Below are positions 1 through 5,718 of a stretch of DNA of 10,070 nucleotides, piece by piece. The translations under genes were made by a program, and so were the position numbers. Every line of letters begins with the position of its first letter. Position 1 is the stretch's first letter. Below the pieces are notes generated by a model. The model was not told the origin of the DNA and did not search any database. It saw only the letters and a program-made list of their open reading frames with translations. Source of the DNA: Komagataeibacter kakiaceti JCM 25156 (GTDB taxonomy: Bacteria > Pseudomonadota > Alphaproteobacteria > Acetobacterales > Acetobacteraceae); NCBI RefSeq assembly GCF_000613305.1, contig NZ_BAIO01000053.1, positions 1 through 10,070 on the forward strand. Direction: 5' to 3'.

Positions 1-770
1 GCGGCGTTGCGCTGACCGGTAGCGAACGCGCGGGGAAGGCCGTGGCCGCCGAAGCCGGCAGCGCGCTGAAGAAAAGCACCATGGAGCTTGGCGGCAGCGA
101 TGCCTTTGTCGTGCTGGATGACGCCGATCTGGATGTTGCGGTCAAGTGGGCGGTCTGGGGCCGGATGAACAATACGGGGCAGTGCTGTGTCGCCGCCAAG
201 CGGTTTATCGTTCATGAAAAGATTGCCGACGCCTTCACGGCCCGTTTCAAGGAAGCCCTTGAAAAGCTGGTGCCGGGCGACCCGATGGATGAAAAAACCA
301 CGCTTGGCCCGCTATGCAGTGAAAGCGCGCTGAAACTGGTCCTGAACCAGATCGAAACCGCGGTGGCGCATGGCGCGCATGTGGTGACGGGCGGTAAGCG
401 CATTGATCGTCCCGGCTATTTCCTGCAGGCGACCATCCTTGACAACATCAAGCGCGACAACCCGGTGTTCCATCAGGAATTCTTCGCGCCTGTCGCCATG
501 ATTTTCCGGGTGCCGGACGAACAGTCCGCGATCGACCTGGCCAATGACTCCCCCTACGGCCTCGGCGGGTCGGTCATCACGACCGATATCGAACGCGGCA
601 AGCGGGTGGCCAGCCAGATTGAAACGGGCATGGTCTTCATCAACCGCTCAACCTGGACCGCGCCTGGCCTGCCGTTTGGTGGGGTGAAGAACTCGGGCTA
701 TGGCCGCGAACTGTCCTCGCTGGGGATTGAAGAATTCATCAATAAAAAGCTGGTGCATACCCCGGCATAA
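1..770 (+). CDS. Aldehyde dehydrogenase, succinate-semialdehyde dehydrogenase-like (YneI/Sad type), 5' end missing
   Basis: NAD(P)-dependent oxidation of an aldehyde, probably a semialdehyde, to its acid in the cytoplasm. The reading frame (codons from base 3) is open at the window edge and begins GVALTGSERAGKAVAAEAG, the end of the ALDH cofactor fold, so about the first half of a roughly 450-residue enzyme is missing. Visible ALDH landmarks are the general-base Glu in MELGGSD (codon 84-86), NNTGQCC with the second Cys as the expected nucleophile (codon 186-188), the cofactor-contacting EEF-like HQEFFAPV, and the C-terminal LPFGGVKNSGYGRELSSLG. The wording NTGQ-C-AAKRFIV and the GYGREL-G-EFIN end resemble the YneI/Sad succinate-semialdehyde group; the exact substrate is inferred. 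A GTG at 42 is internal and not the start. A hairpin follows 20 bases after the stop. Confidence 0.93.
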   Translation, partial: GVALTGSERAGKAVAAEAGSALKKSTMELGGSDAFVVLDDADLDVAVKWAVWGRMNNTGQCCVAAKRFIVHEKIADAFTARFKEALEKLVPGDPMDEKTTLGPLCSESALKLVLNQIETAVAHGAHVVTGGKRIDRPGYFLQATILDNIKRDNPVFHQEFFAPVAMIFRVPDEQSAIDLANDSPYGLGGSVITTDIERGKRVASQIETGMVFINRSTWTAPGLPFGGVKNSGYGRELSSLGIEEFINKKLVHTPA

Positions 771-790
771 ATCGGTCGGTACATGTGATC

Positions 791-822
791 GGGGCATGGT
801 TGCCGTCTAGCTGCCATGCCCC
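791..822 (+). terminator. Strong hairpin after the aldehyde dehydrogenase, possible terminator
   Basis: A perfect 9-bp stem, GGGGCATGG at 791-799 with CCATGCCCC at 814-822, and a 14-base loop, starts 20 bases after the dehydrogenase stop codon. There is no T-run after it, so it would be an imperfect intrinsic terminator or an RNA-end stabilising hairpin. Confidence 0.45.
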
Positions 823-1478
823 TCATGTTATCCGGCGTCATCGTGCGGACTGTTGGACGCGTAAGGTGGATCACGTCCCCTTTTACGCTATTGAACCCTA
901 TCGTCTGGCGCAGGATTTTACTGCTACGGCCTTTGGCCAGAACGGGTTGCGAGACCTCGTCCATCTCTGGATGCATGAAGGCTGACACTATATCTGGCAT
1001 GTCGTTTTCACGGCGTGTCATTCAATGGAACCTGTGGACGCACGCTGATGGCGTTGAGGCAGGTGATTGTTGTGCGTCAGCTATCGCATCACGCCAATTG
1101 TGACGGCCAGTGCATTGCGTCAGATATGGCCCGGCGTCCCTTATCGTCTCCATAAGCCGAAATGGAAACTGTTAGGATAATGCGGTTACGGAAAGTGGAG
1201 CCTGTCTGATCCCGATATGGATGACATGTCAGGCAATTACGTACTGTATTGGCGTGCCGGATGATCCGCAAGGACGGTATTCTGCCAGATTACGACAGAA
1301 AGCTCATCTTTAAGACATTCCGTAAAACCCAAGGAAGTTTTTCACGCCGCTTTTTTCAAAAAAGCGCGCTGGCTACGGTAACGAGATCTCTCGCGCCGAT
1401 GGGGTGTCGAGCGATTTTTCGCATGGGCGACACGGGGCGGTAAGTCCGTATATCTTGACTGTCTGGAGGGCACTTTCC
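823..1478. other. Gene-free stretch between the aldehyde dehydrogenase and the His-rich gene
   Basis: Short open frames exist on both strands (for example minus 698-1021, plus 816-1103, minus 1089-1271, plus 1249-1443), but none has a convincing ribosome binding site, a recognisable motif or a coding-like composition, and they overlap one another. The stretch may contain the eroded remains of a gene. The only structure I can support is the hairpin at 1348-1366. Confidence 0.5.
1334..1369 (+). repeat. Possible diverged copy of the hairpin repeat seen near 8134 and 9264
   Basis: GGAAGTTTTTCACGCCGC followed by a T6/A6 hairpin resembles the end of the better-preserved repeats (AAAAGTTTTTGGGTGCCGCC followed by a T/A-run hairpin). 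The stem is CGCTTTTTT at 1348-1356 with AAAAAAGCG at 1358-1366 around a single C. The similarity covers only about 35 bases and includes simple T and A runs, so relatedness is tentative. Confidence 0.35.
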
Positions 1479-1511
1479 AAAAAAAAGGGCGCTCCGTCAG
1501 GAACGCCCTTT
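1479..1511 (-). terminator. Intrinsic terminator of the His-rich gene
   Basis: On the minus strand an 8-bp stem (AAAGGGCG at 1504-1511 with CGCCCTTT at 1484-1491), extended by three further pairs past one mismatch, is followed directly by eight T residues (the A-run at 1479-1486 on the plus strand, partly shared with the stem). It begins about 23 bases after the stop of the His-rich gene and is the clearest terminator in the window. Confidence 0.85.
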
Positions 1512-1534
1512 CTTACGGTTCTTACGCTTGCAGA

Positions 1535-1798
1535 TTACTGCTGCGCGTGATCGTCGTGTTCATGGTCACCGTGTTCGTGGTCGCCATGTTCATGATCGCC
1601 CTGCTCGCGGTCACCGTGTTCACGATCACCGTGTTCGTGGTTGCCCTGTTCACGGTCACCACGCTCATGATCGCCATGGCTGCGGCTGTGATGATGGCCG
1701 TGCCCACCTTCGTGATGCGTTTCGGTGTTGTCTTCCGCATGGGCCACAACAGGCAGGGAAAGGCCGAGCGCCGCAGCAAAAAGCAGTGCTTTTTTCAT
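1535..1798 (-). CDS. Small secreted histidine-rich tandem-repeat protein, likely metal-binding
   Basis: An 87-residue protein with a Sec signal peptide (MKKALLFAAALGLSLPVVAHA, probable cleavage AHA/ED at 21/22), so the mature part should be periplasmic or exported. The mature 66 residues contain 18 His and no Cys. After a HGHHH cluster (33-37), residues 42-81 are eight back-to-back pentads of the form G-D/N-H/R-E-H/Q/R, closing with DDHAQQ. Such His/Asp/Glu tracts typically bind Zn, Ni, Cu or Co, so metal buffering is inferred; no specific family is recognised. The start is supported by AAGGAT upstream (about 1810-1815). It is monocistronic, with a strong terminator at 1479-1511 and an AT-rich upstream region carrying a palindrome at 1930-1946. 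The repeats keep other frames open, but the signal peptide, RBS and terminator all favour this one. Confidence 0.85.
   Translation of the reverse strand: MKKALLFAAALGLSLPVVAHAEDNTETHHEGGHGHHHSRSHGDHERGDREQGNHEHGDREHGDREQGDHEHGDHEHGDHEHDDHAQQ
1556..1675 (-). repeat. Eight tandem 15-bp units inside the His-rich gene
   Basis: Eight adjacent 15-bp units encode the eight pentads at residues 42-81. On the plus strand they read as variants of gtgttcgtggtcacc. Copies differ at several positions, mostly exchanging His, Arg and Gln codons (CAC/CAT, CGC/CGT/CGA, CAG), so the array is degenerate. Because the period is a multiple of three, gain or loss of units keeps the frame, and repeat number could vary between strains. 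Confidence 0.9.
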
Positions 1799-1822
1799 TT
1801 TATTAATATCCTTTTAACATAA

Positions 1823-1839
1823 CTGATTTTCTCAATCAG
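1823..1839. promoter_or_regulatory. Short inverted repeat in the leader of the His-rich gene
   Basis: CTGATT (1823-1828) and AATCAG (1834-1839) form a perfect 6-bp inverted repeat with a 5-base spacer, about 25 bases upstream of the start codon and just outside the Shine-Dalgarno. It could be an operator half-site pair or a small leader hairpin; nothing else in the sequence distinguishes these. Confidence 0.3.
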
Positions 1840-1929
1840 GAAACGGACTATAAGATAGCAACCTTAATAAATAAAGACTACCCTCATATTTCATTTGTAA
1901 CCGAATGAATCACAAATTACATTTATAGA

Positions 1930-1946
1930 TGAATATAATATATTCA
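1930..1946. promoter_or_regulatory. AT-rich palindrome upstream of the His-rich gene, candidate operator
   Basis: TGAATATA-A-TATATTCA is a perfect palindrome of 8+1+8 bases, about 130 bases upstream of the His-rich start and just past the stop of the small ORF at 1953. The form (TA-rich, odd centre) is compatible with binding by a dimeric regulator such as a Fur/Zur-family protein, which would suit a metal-binding product, but it matches no consensus I can confirm. AT-rich palindromes also arise by chance. Confidence 0.3.
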
Positions 1947-1952
1947 AATTAT

Positions 1953-2120
1953 TTAAAAATCAGGCTCATCAAATATGAATCCTTCATCTGTAACGACAGA
2001 TGCCGTATCGTGTGACCGGATATAGCCGCGCCTGTTTTTCCATGCCTGAATCAGGGCTTCACGCCATTCTTCATGTGGCTCCTTGCGAGGGGCGGAAGTG
2101 ATATCAGATGTTCTGTCCAT
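1953..2120 (-). CDS. Hypothetical 55-residue protein
   Basis: An ATG-to-TAA frame of 55 codons beginning MDRTSDITSAPRKEPHEEWR and ending DEGFIFDEPDF. It is hydrophilic, has no signal peptide or membrane segment, and has a central basic, Trp-containing stretch (EEWREALIQAWKNRRGY, residues 17-33) that could form an amphipathic helix, followed by an acidic tail. CAGAGG lies about ten bases upstream of the ATG as a plausible ribosome binding site. The codons look used rather than random, and the composition is more GC-rich than the AT-rich bases just downstream. I do not recognise a family. It lies on the same strand as the His-rich gene, 154 bases ahead of it, and could be co-transcribed or separate. 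Confidence 0.5.
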   Translation of the reverse strand: MDRTSDITSAPRKEPHEEWREALIQAWKNRRGYIRSHDTASVVTDEGFIFDEPDF

Positions 2121-2136
2121 GATCCGGAAACCTCTG

Positions 2137-2158
2137 AAAAAACCCGCAAAAGCGCAGG
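2137..2158 (-). terminator. Possible weak intrinsic terminator in front of the 55-residue ORF
   Basis: Read on the minus strand, CCTGC (2154-2158) can pair with GCGGG (2143-2147) across a GCTTTT loop, with one G-T pair, and is followed by six T residues (plus-strand A-run at 2137-2142). It sits 17-38 bases before the small ORF's ATG, so it could be an attenuator in its leader, the end of an upstream transcript, or chance. Confidence 0.3.
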
Positions 2159-2529
2159 CAGGATTGCCATAGCAGGAACACGGCTGAACAAGTGTGATGA
2201 TTGTGTGAAACTGTAATATATATTGAAAATCGTTATTAAGAATTGGGGCCGTTTGCTGAAGGCTGGTCGCGGATGGAATGCGCCATGCCGGGAATCTACT
2301 GTAATGTCAGTCTCCGTTATTGACCGGCCCTGCCAACGGAACGGACATACGCCCTACCCTGTCCGGTATGGGTTTGGCTTCGGCTCCGGATATGCGATGA
2401 TGACACAATTCCTGTCGTGATCATCATCCGCCCTTCTGATGTGCAGGCATCCGGCGGGAACTGTTGGGCCATCCCGCCGGGGTGATCGCCGTGCGCTGCA
2501 CTTTGTGCGCCCTGACGCCGCAAAAAAAA
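2159..2529. other. Gene-free stretch downstream of the glycosyltransferase unit
   Basis: I see no supported gene here. Open frames at plus 2223-2420 and minus 2317-2523 lack motifs and good ribosome binding sites. The stretch holds an AT-rich patch near 2215-2240 and the GC-rich hairpin at 2451-2480. Confidence 0.5.
2451..2480 (-). terminator. GC-rich hairpin after the glycosyltransferase unit
   Basis: CCGGCGGGA (2451-2459) and TCCCGCCGG (2472-2480) form a perfect 9-bp stem with a 12-base loop, about 50 bases after the stop of the GT2 gene in the direction of transcription. No T-run follows on the minus strand, so it may be a transcript-end hairpin rather than a classical intrinsic terminator. 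Confidence 0.4.
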
Positions 2530-3561
2530 TCAGGACTTTCGTTCATATGCAAACCGTCGCCCGATATGCTGTGGCGCGGGGTAGGAGAGATAATTCAGCC
2601 GCTTGGCCTCCAGCCTTGCCAGGGCGACGTTCTCGACAATCTGGCCACAGCAGAACGCCAGTGCCGCCAGGGTTTCCAGGCCGGTTGCCAATACAGCCGT
2701 AGGCAGGCGAGGAACAAATCCGGTGCGGATGAACTCCATGACAATGGGCGTTCCCAGCGCGATGCCGGCAATCATGAAGATCGTACCCAGCGTACTGAAA
2801 AACATGAGCGGGCGCTCCCGCCGCAGGAGATTGAAGATCGCTATCAGGATCCGCAATCCGTCCTGATAGGTATTCAGCTTGGAGGCCGAGCCCTCTGGCC
2901 TTTCGACGTATATGGTCTCGACTTCGTTTATCGGCATGGCCAGCGTAAGGGCATGCACGGTAAATTCTGTCTCGATCTCGAACCCCGTTGACAGGGCGGG
3001 GAATGATTTAACGAAACGCTTTGAAAATATACGATAGCCAGAGAAAATATCCTTGGAACCGGGGCCAAAAAGGCACCGGACAAGGCTGGTAAAAAGCTTG
3101 TTGCCCAGAACATGACCACTGCGATAGGCGGCCTGCCTGTCAGTTACGCGCTGTCCTGTCACCATATCCAGATTCTGCTCGGAGGCCAGCGTCAGCATGC
3201 GGTGCACGGCACCGACTTCGTAGGTGGCGTCTCCGTCAATCAGAACATAGAAGTCAGCATCTATGTCTGCGAACATGCGGCGGATTACATGTCCTTTTCC
3301 CTGCCGTAGTTCGGTGCGTACTATCGCGCCCGCCTGCTTTGCGACCGCGGATGTATTATCGCTGGAATTGTTATCGTAAACATAAATATCGGCGCTGGGC
3401 AAAATGCGCGTAAACTCACTGACCACATCGCCTATTGTCACCTCCTCATTATAGCATGGAATGAGGACCGCCACGCGCGCGTCTTCAATACCGCCCAAAC
3501 GTCGGGATGAATGCCGGGGTGGCGTGAGCGTATCAGTTTCATATTGATACGTTTTGGTCAT
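2530..3561 (-). CDS. Membrane-anchored GT2 family glycosyltransferase (polyprenyl-phosphate sugar synthase type)
   Basis: A 343-residue inverting glycosyltransferase of the DPM1/GtrB/ArnC kind, which moves a sugar from a nucleotide donor to polyprenyl phosphate on the cytoplasmic face of the inner membrane. The GT-A fold starts at about residue 30 (VAVLIPCYNEE, 30-40), with DNNSSDNT at 63-70, the metal- and nucleotide-binding DGD at 109-111 (LIDGDATY), and the acceptor-side motif DIFSGYRIFSKRFVKSFP further on. Two hydrophobic helices near the C terminus (from PLMFFSTLGTIFMIAGIAL and from LETLAALAFCCGQIVENVAL) fit a membrane anchor. The sugar cannot be read from sequence. The ATG overlaps the stop of the upstream 484-residue membrane gene (ATGA at 3558-3561), which implies translational coupling; there is little ribosome binding site of its own. 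GC-rich hairpin downstream. Confidence 0.9.
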   Translation of the reverse strand: MTKTYQYETDTLTPPRHSSRRLGGIEDARVAVLIPCYNEEVTIGDVVSEFTRILPSADIYVYDNNSSDNTSAVAKQAGAIVRTELRQGKGHVIRRMFADIDADFYVLIDGDATYEVGAVHRMLTLASEQNLDMVTGQRVTDRQAAYRSGHVLGNKLFTSLVRCLFGPGSKDIFSGYRIFSKRFVKSFPALSTGFEIETEFTVHALTLAMPINEVETIYVERPEGSASKLNTYQDGLRILIAIFNLLRRERPLMFFSTLGTIFMIAGIALGTPIVMEFIRTGFVPRLPTAVLATGLETLAALAFCCGQIVENVALARLEAKRLNYLSYPAPQHIGRRFAYERKS

Positions 3562-5012
3562 GAGTTTAGCCCGATATGAGAAAGGTAGTAATTTACGACG
3601 CCATGTTGAATCAGATGGCTGGCCGGACCGAGTTTGCTCCAGTCATAAAGTAATAAAATGAAATGCGATGAAATAACTCCCATGACAACAAGATATATGG
3701 AAACTGATTTCAGCAGTTTGCCGTCATCGCAATTCCGGGCGACGGAAACAGCCCCCATAAATCCGGCGTAGAGCATGACGGGATAGAATTCCGCCCTGTA
3801 ACGGAAATTCATGCTGATCGCCATGAGCATAAGGACCGCAGGAATGGCGAGACCCGCCATGATCGCAACGGATGCCCCCCGGACGCCTGATGCCTGCCGC
3901 CCCTGTTTCATGAGGGATATTATGAACACAACGCCCAGTAAGATAAAAAAACCGTCCGTCAGAAAGAAGCTGCTGGGTGGAAGTTCGGCCGCATCCACAA
4001 GGCGTGAAAATGCATCCTGAAAGTACAGGCGTCCTTCTCCATTCTGGAATGCCCATACAGGAAAAAAGAAATACAGAAGCCCAAGCGGGATGCGTTGCAC
4101 ATTGAACAGGCCATACCGGGCCGTGCGTACAAGACGATCCGGAAATTCCGCGTTGAACAGATACAGGTTGTAATTGGCGAATGTGAGGGGATTGCCCCAG
4201 CGTTCAAAATTGATGACTGCCGTAAGGGCGACCCCGACCACCAGAATAAGGATGGCCATGGCGCAGTAACGCAACCATGACCGTGGCACGACCGTATCGC
4301 CGGCAGATACATTGCGCCAGCAGCGCCATAAAACCAGAAGGCCGAACAGGCTCTCGGCGGCGTAGAGCCCGATCCCCATCGAAACACGCGTAAGCAGGGC
4401 CAGGACCGAGGCGACAGCCATCCAGATGAGGGCCTTTGGCGTTTCCCGTGGCTGAAGGCTTGCGCGCACGGCCCATTGAACAAAACACATGCCGAAAACG
4501 AGGGACCACAGGCAGACTTCCTGATAGAGGGACGGACGCAGGAAGCATATCTGCACACCCGTGAATGAAACCGCCACCAGAAGCAGTGTCTTCATCCATG
4601 GCAAATTCTGTAGCGCGTATTGTCCGATATACCGGACGGTCCGGTAATTAATGAAGAACATGAGGACCGCGGCCATGGCGCAGGACAGTCGTGTAATGTC
4701 GATATGCAGGCCATTGGGCAAAAAAATCAACGGCAGGCGCAGCAGGGCGGGGAAAATTCCCCAGTACGCATATACCCGGCCATCCCGCAGGAACCCCTCT
4801 TTTCCCACGGTATCAGGATCAACATCGAACCTGCCGTGAAGAAGATGATCCATCATGCTGTTGAATGTCAGGGATAGCCCGTCGATTTTCATACTAACGG
4901 GGGAGTGATGCCAGAATAAAGTATTTCCACAATACCATATTACACAAAATGCCAGAAAGGTGTAATATGGAATTCTGGATCTCATTACACTCATAAAAAC
5001 GGCATCTTTCAT
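3558..5012 (-). CDS. Polytopic membrane protein, probable GT-C-type glycosyltransferase
   Basis: A 484-residue protein with roughly ten or eleven hydrophobic segments spread over its length, the first at about residues 17-33 (YYTFLAFCVIWYCGNTL). After it comes a polar loop with acidic residues (MKIDGLSLTFNSMMDH, then GRFDVDPDTVGKEGFLRDGRVYAYWG), which is where GT-C enzymes carry their catalytic acid. That arrangement, and coupling to a GT2 polyprenyl-phosphate sugar synthase, suggest it uses a lipid-linked sugar in the periplasm to decorate lipopolysaccharide, exopolysaccharide or another acceptor. This is inference from topology and context; no family signature is certain. No GtrA-like flippase is visible in the window. 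The start is uncertain: Met1 (5012) has no clear Shine-Dalgarno, and Met7 (4994) or Met10 (4985) are alternatives. It is first in a two-gene unit. Confidence 0.75.
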   Translation of the reverse strand: MKDAVFMSVMRSRIPYYTFLAFCVIWYCGNTLFWHHSPVSMKIDGLSLTFNSMMDHLLHGRFDVDPDTVGKEGFLRDGRVYAYWGIFPALLRLPLIFLPNGLHIDITRLSCAMAAVLMFFINYRTVRYIGQYALQNLPWMKTLLLVAVSFTGVQICFLRPSLYQEVCLWSLVFGMCFVQWAVRASLQPRETPKALIWMAVASVLALLTRVSMGIGLYAAESLFGLLVLWRCWRNVSAGDTVVPRSWLRYCAMAILILVVGVALTAVINFERWGNPLTFANYNLYLFNAEFPDRLVRTARYGLFNVQRIPLGLLYFFFPVWAFQNGEGRLYFQDAFSRLVDAAELPPSSFFLTDGFFILLGVVFIISLMKQGRQASGVRGASVAIMAGLAIPAVLMLMAISMNFRYRAEFYPVMLYAGFMGAVSVARNCDDGKLLKSVSIYLVVMGVISSHFILLLYDWSKLGPASHLIQHGVVNYYLSHIGLNS

Positions 5013-5068
5013 ACGCTTTTGATATAATATGTTACAACAGAGCTTGCGGCATGGATTTGCGTTTGCGT

Positions 5069-5197
5069 ATCAGGGAACCTGAGCGGGCGCAATATCGGTA
5101 TATTCGGTTATAATCCGGACGGTCCGAATCCCCCGGTTCGTGGCAGGGCCGGGGTGGTTGGATGTGCGGCAGGATTGTCCTACTCTGGTTCCCTGAT
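5069..5197. repeat. 11-bp inverted repeat spanning the divergent intergenic region
   Basis: ATCAGGGAACC (5069-5079) and its exact reverse complement GGTTCCCTGAT (5187-5197) are 107 bases apart in the region between the minus-strand glycosyltransferase unit and the plus-strand DUF952 gene. The right arm ends 14 bases before the DUF952 start codon. The arms could be paired operator sites, ends of an eroded element, or chance. Confidence 0.4.
5109..5114 (+). promoter_or_regulatory. Candidate -10 box for the DUF952 gene
   Basis: A perfect TATAAT lies 98 bases upstream of the DUF952 start, inside the inverted repeat at 5069-5197. No good -35 box is seen at the right distance, so it is only a candidate; a transcript from it would have a leader of about 90 bases. 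Confidence 0.3.
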
Positions 5198-5211
5198 CAG
5201 GATAGGGTGCC

Positions 5212-5556
5212 ATGACCGAGCGTATCGTTTACAAGATCCTCACCGCAGCCGAGCATGAACATTTTGCCCGCATGGGGTCTTTCACCGGTTCCCCGGTGGA
5301 TGTGGCGGACGGGTTCATTCACCTGTCCGACGCCATGCAGGTGACCGGCACGCTGGACAGGCATTTCAGCGGGCAGACCGGCCTTGTGCTGGTGGCGGTC
5401 GATCTGGGGCTGCTTGATCCCGCCGCCGTGCGATGGGAGCCTTCGCGCGGTGGCCAGCTTTTTCCACATCTTTATGCGGCCCTGCCCATCGGGGCTGTCG
5501 TGGCCAGCGGTCCCATCAACCGCAATGCGGATGGGAGCGTGCAGCTGCCGGTCTAG
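5212..5556 (+). CDS. DUF952 family protein
   Basis: A 114-residue cytoplasmic protein of the DUF952 family, whose biochemical role is not established. Family-like features are the start (ERIVYKILTAAEH), the central GFIHLSDAMQVTGTLDRHF with its conserved FIHLS, the strand LVLVAVDL, and the ending RGGQLFPHLYAALPIGAVV. Length matches the usual 100-120 residues, and there is no signal peptide or membrane segment. The ATG at 5212 is well supported by AGGATAGGG just upstream. It is transcribed away from the glycosyltransferase unit and toward the alcohol dehydrogenase, 162 bases further on, but a GC-rich inverted repeat between them and the distance argue against tight coupling. Confidence 0.88.
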   Translation: MTERIVYKILTAAEHEHFARMGSFTGSPVDVADGFIHLSDAMQVTGTLDRHFSGQTGLVLVAVDLGLLDPAAVRWEPSRGGQLFPHLYAALPIGAVVASGPINRNADGSVQLPV

Positions 5557-5588
5557 AAGCCGATTGGTAAAAAACGCCAAAGGTGTCT

Positions 5589-5631
5589 GGGGCCCTGCGC
5601 ATCACGGTTGCTGGAGCGGCAGGGTCGCCCC
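5589..5631. terminator. GC-rich inverted repeat between the DUF952 and alcohol dehydrogenase genes
   Basis: GGGGCCCTGC (5589-5598) can pair with GCAGGG (5619-5624) and, past a TCG bulge, with CCCC (5628-5631), around a 20-base loop, 33 bases after the DUF952 stop. There is no T-run. It could end the upstream transcript or structure the dehydrogenase leader. Confidence 0.3.
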
Positions 5632-5718
5632 CTCGACATCCCTGCCCTGCGCCTGTTCAGAATACCGGCGTTGTATGGCGGCGCGCGGTCGCGGCGTACC
5701 AGAGAAATGGAGAATGAT

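Noticed and set aside
698..1021. Minus-strand 107-codon frame after the aldehyde dehydrogenase
   Set aside because: It overlaps the dehydrogenase 3' end and its hairpin, has no recognisable motif or good start, and composition does not look coding.
1556..1675. Tandem array considered as a CRISPR
   Set aside because: The units are 15 bp, directly adjacent with no spacers, and lie in a coding frame; no cas genes are nearby.
1528..1806. Plus-strand 92-residue open frame rich in His and Arg over the same repeats
   Set aside because: Another by-product of a repeat length divisible by three, which keeps several frames free of stops; no start signal or domain supports it.
1547..1822. Plus-strand open frame opposite the His-rich gene giving a very hydrophobic, Val/Met/Phe-rich 91-residue product
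   Set aside because: It is the antisense reading of the 15-bp repeats, where His/Asp/Glu codons become hydrophobic ones. It has no ribosome binding site, and the opposite strand has signal peptide, Shine-Dalgarno and terminator.
3959..4599. Overlapping minus-strand frames (3959-4558 and 4204-4599) inside the 484-residue membrane protein gene
   Set aside because: They are out-of-frame readings of a gene whose main frame is uninterrupted and shows regular membrane segments.
5100..5150. Possible tRNA 3' end (GGTCCGAATCCCCC resembles a T-arm)
   Set aside because: No acceptor stem, anticodon arm or CCA end can be built around it.
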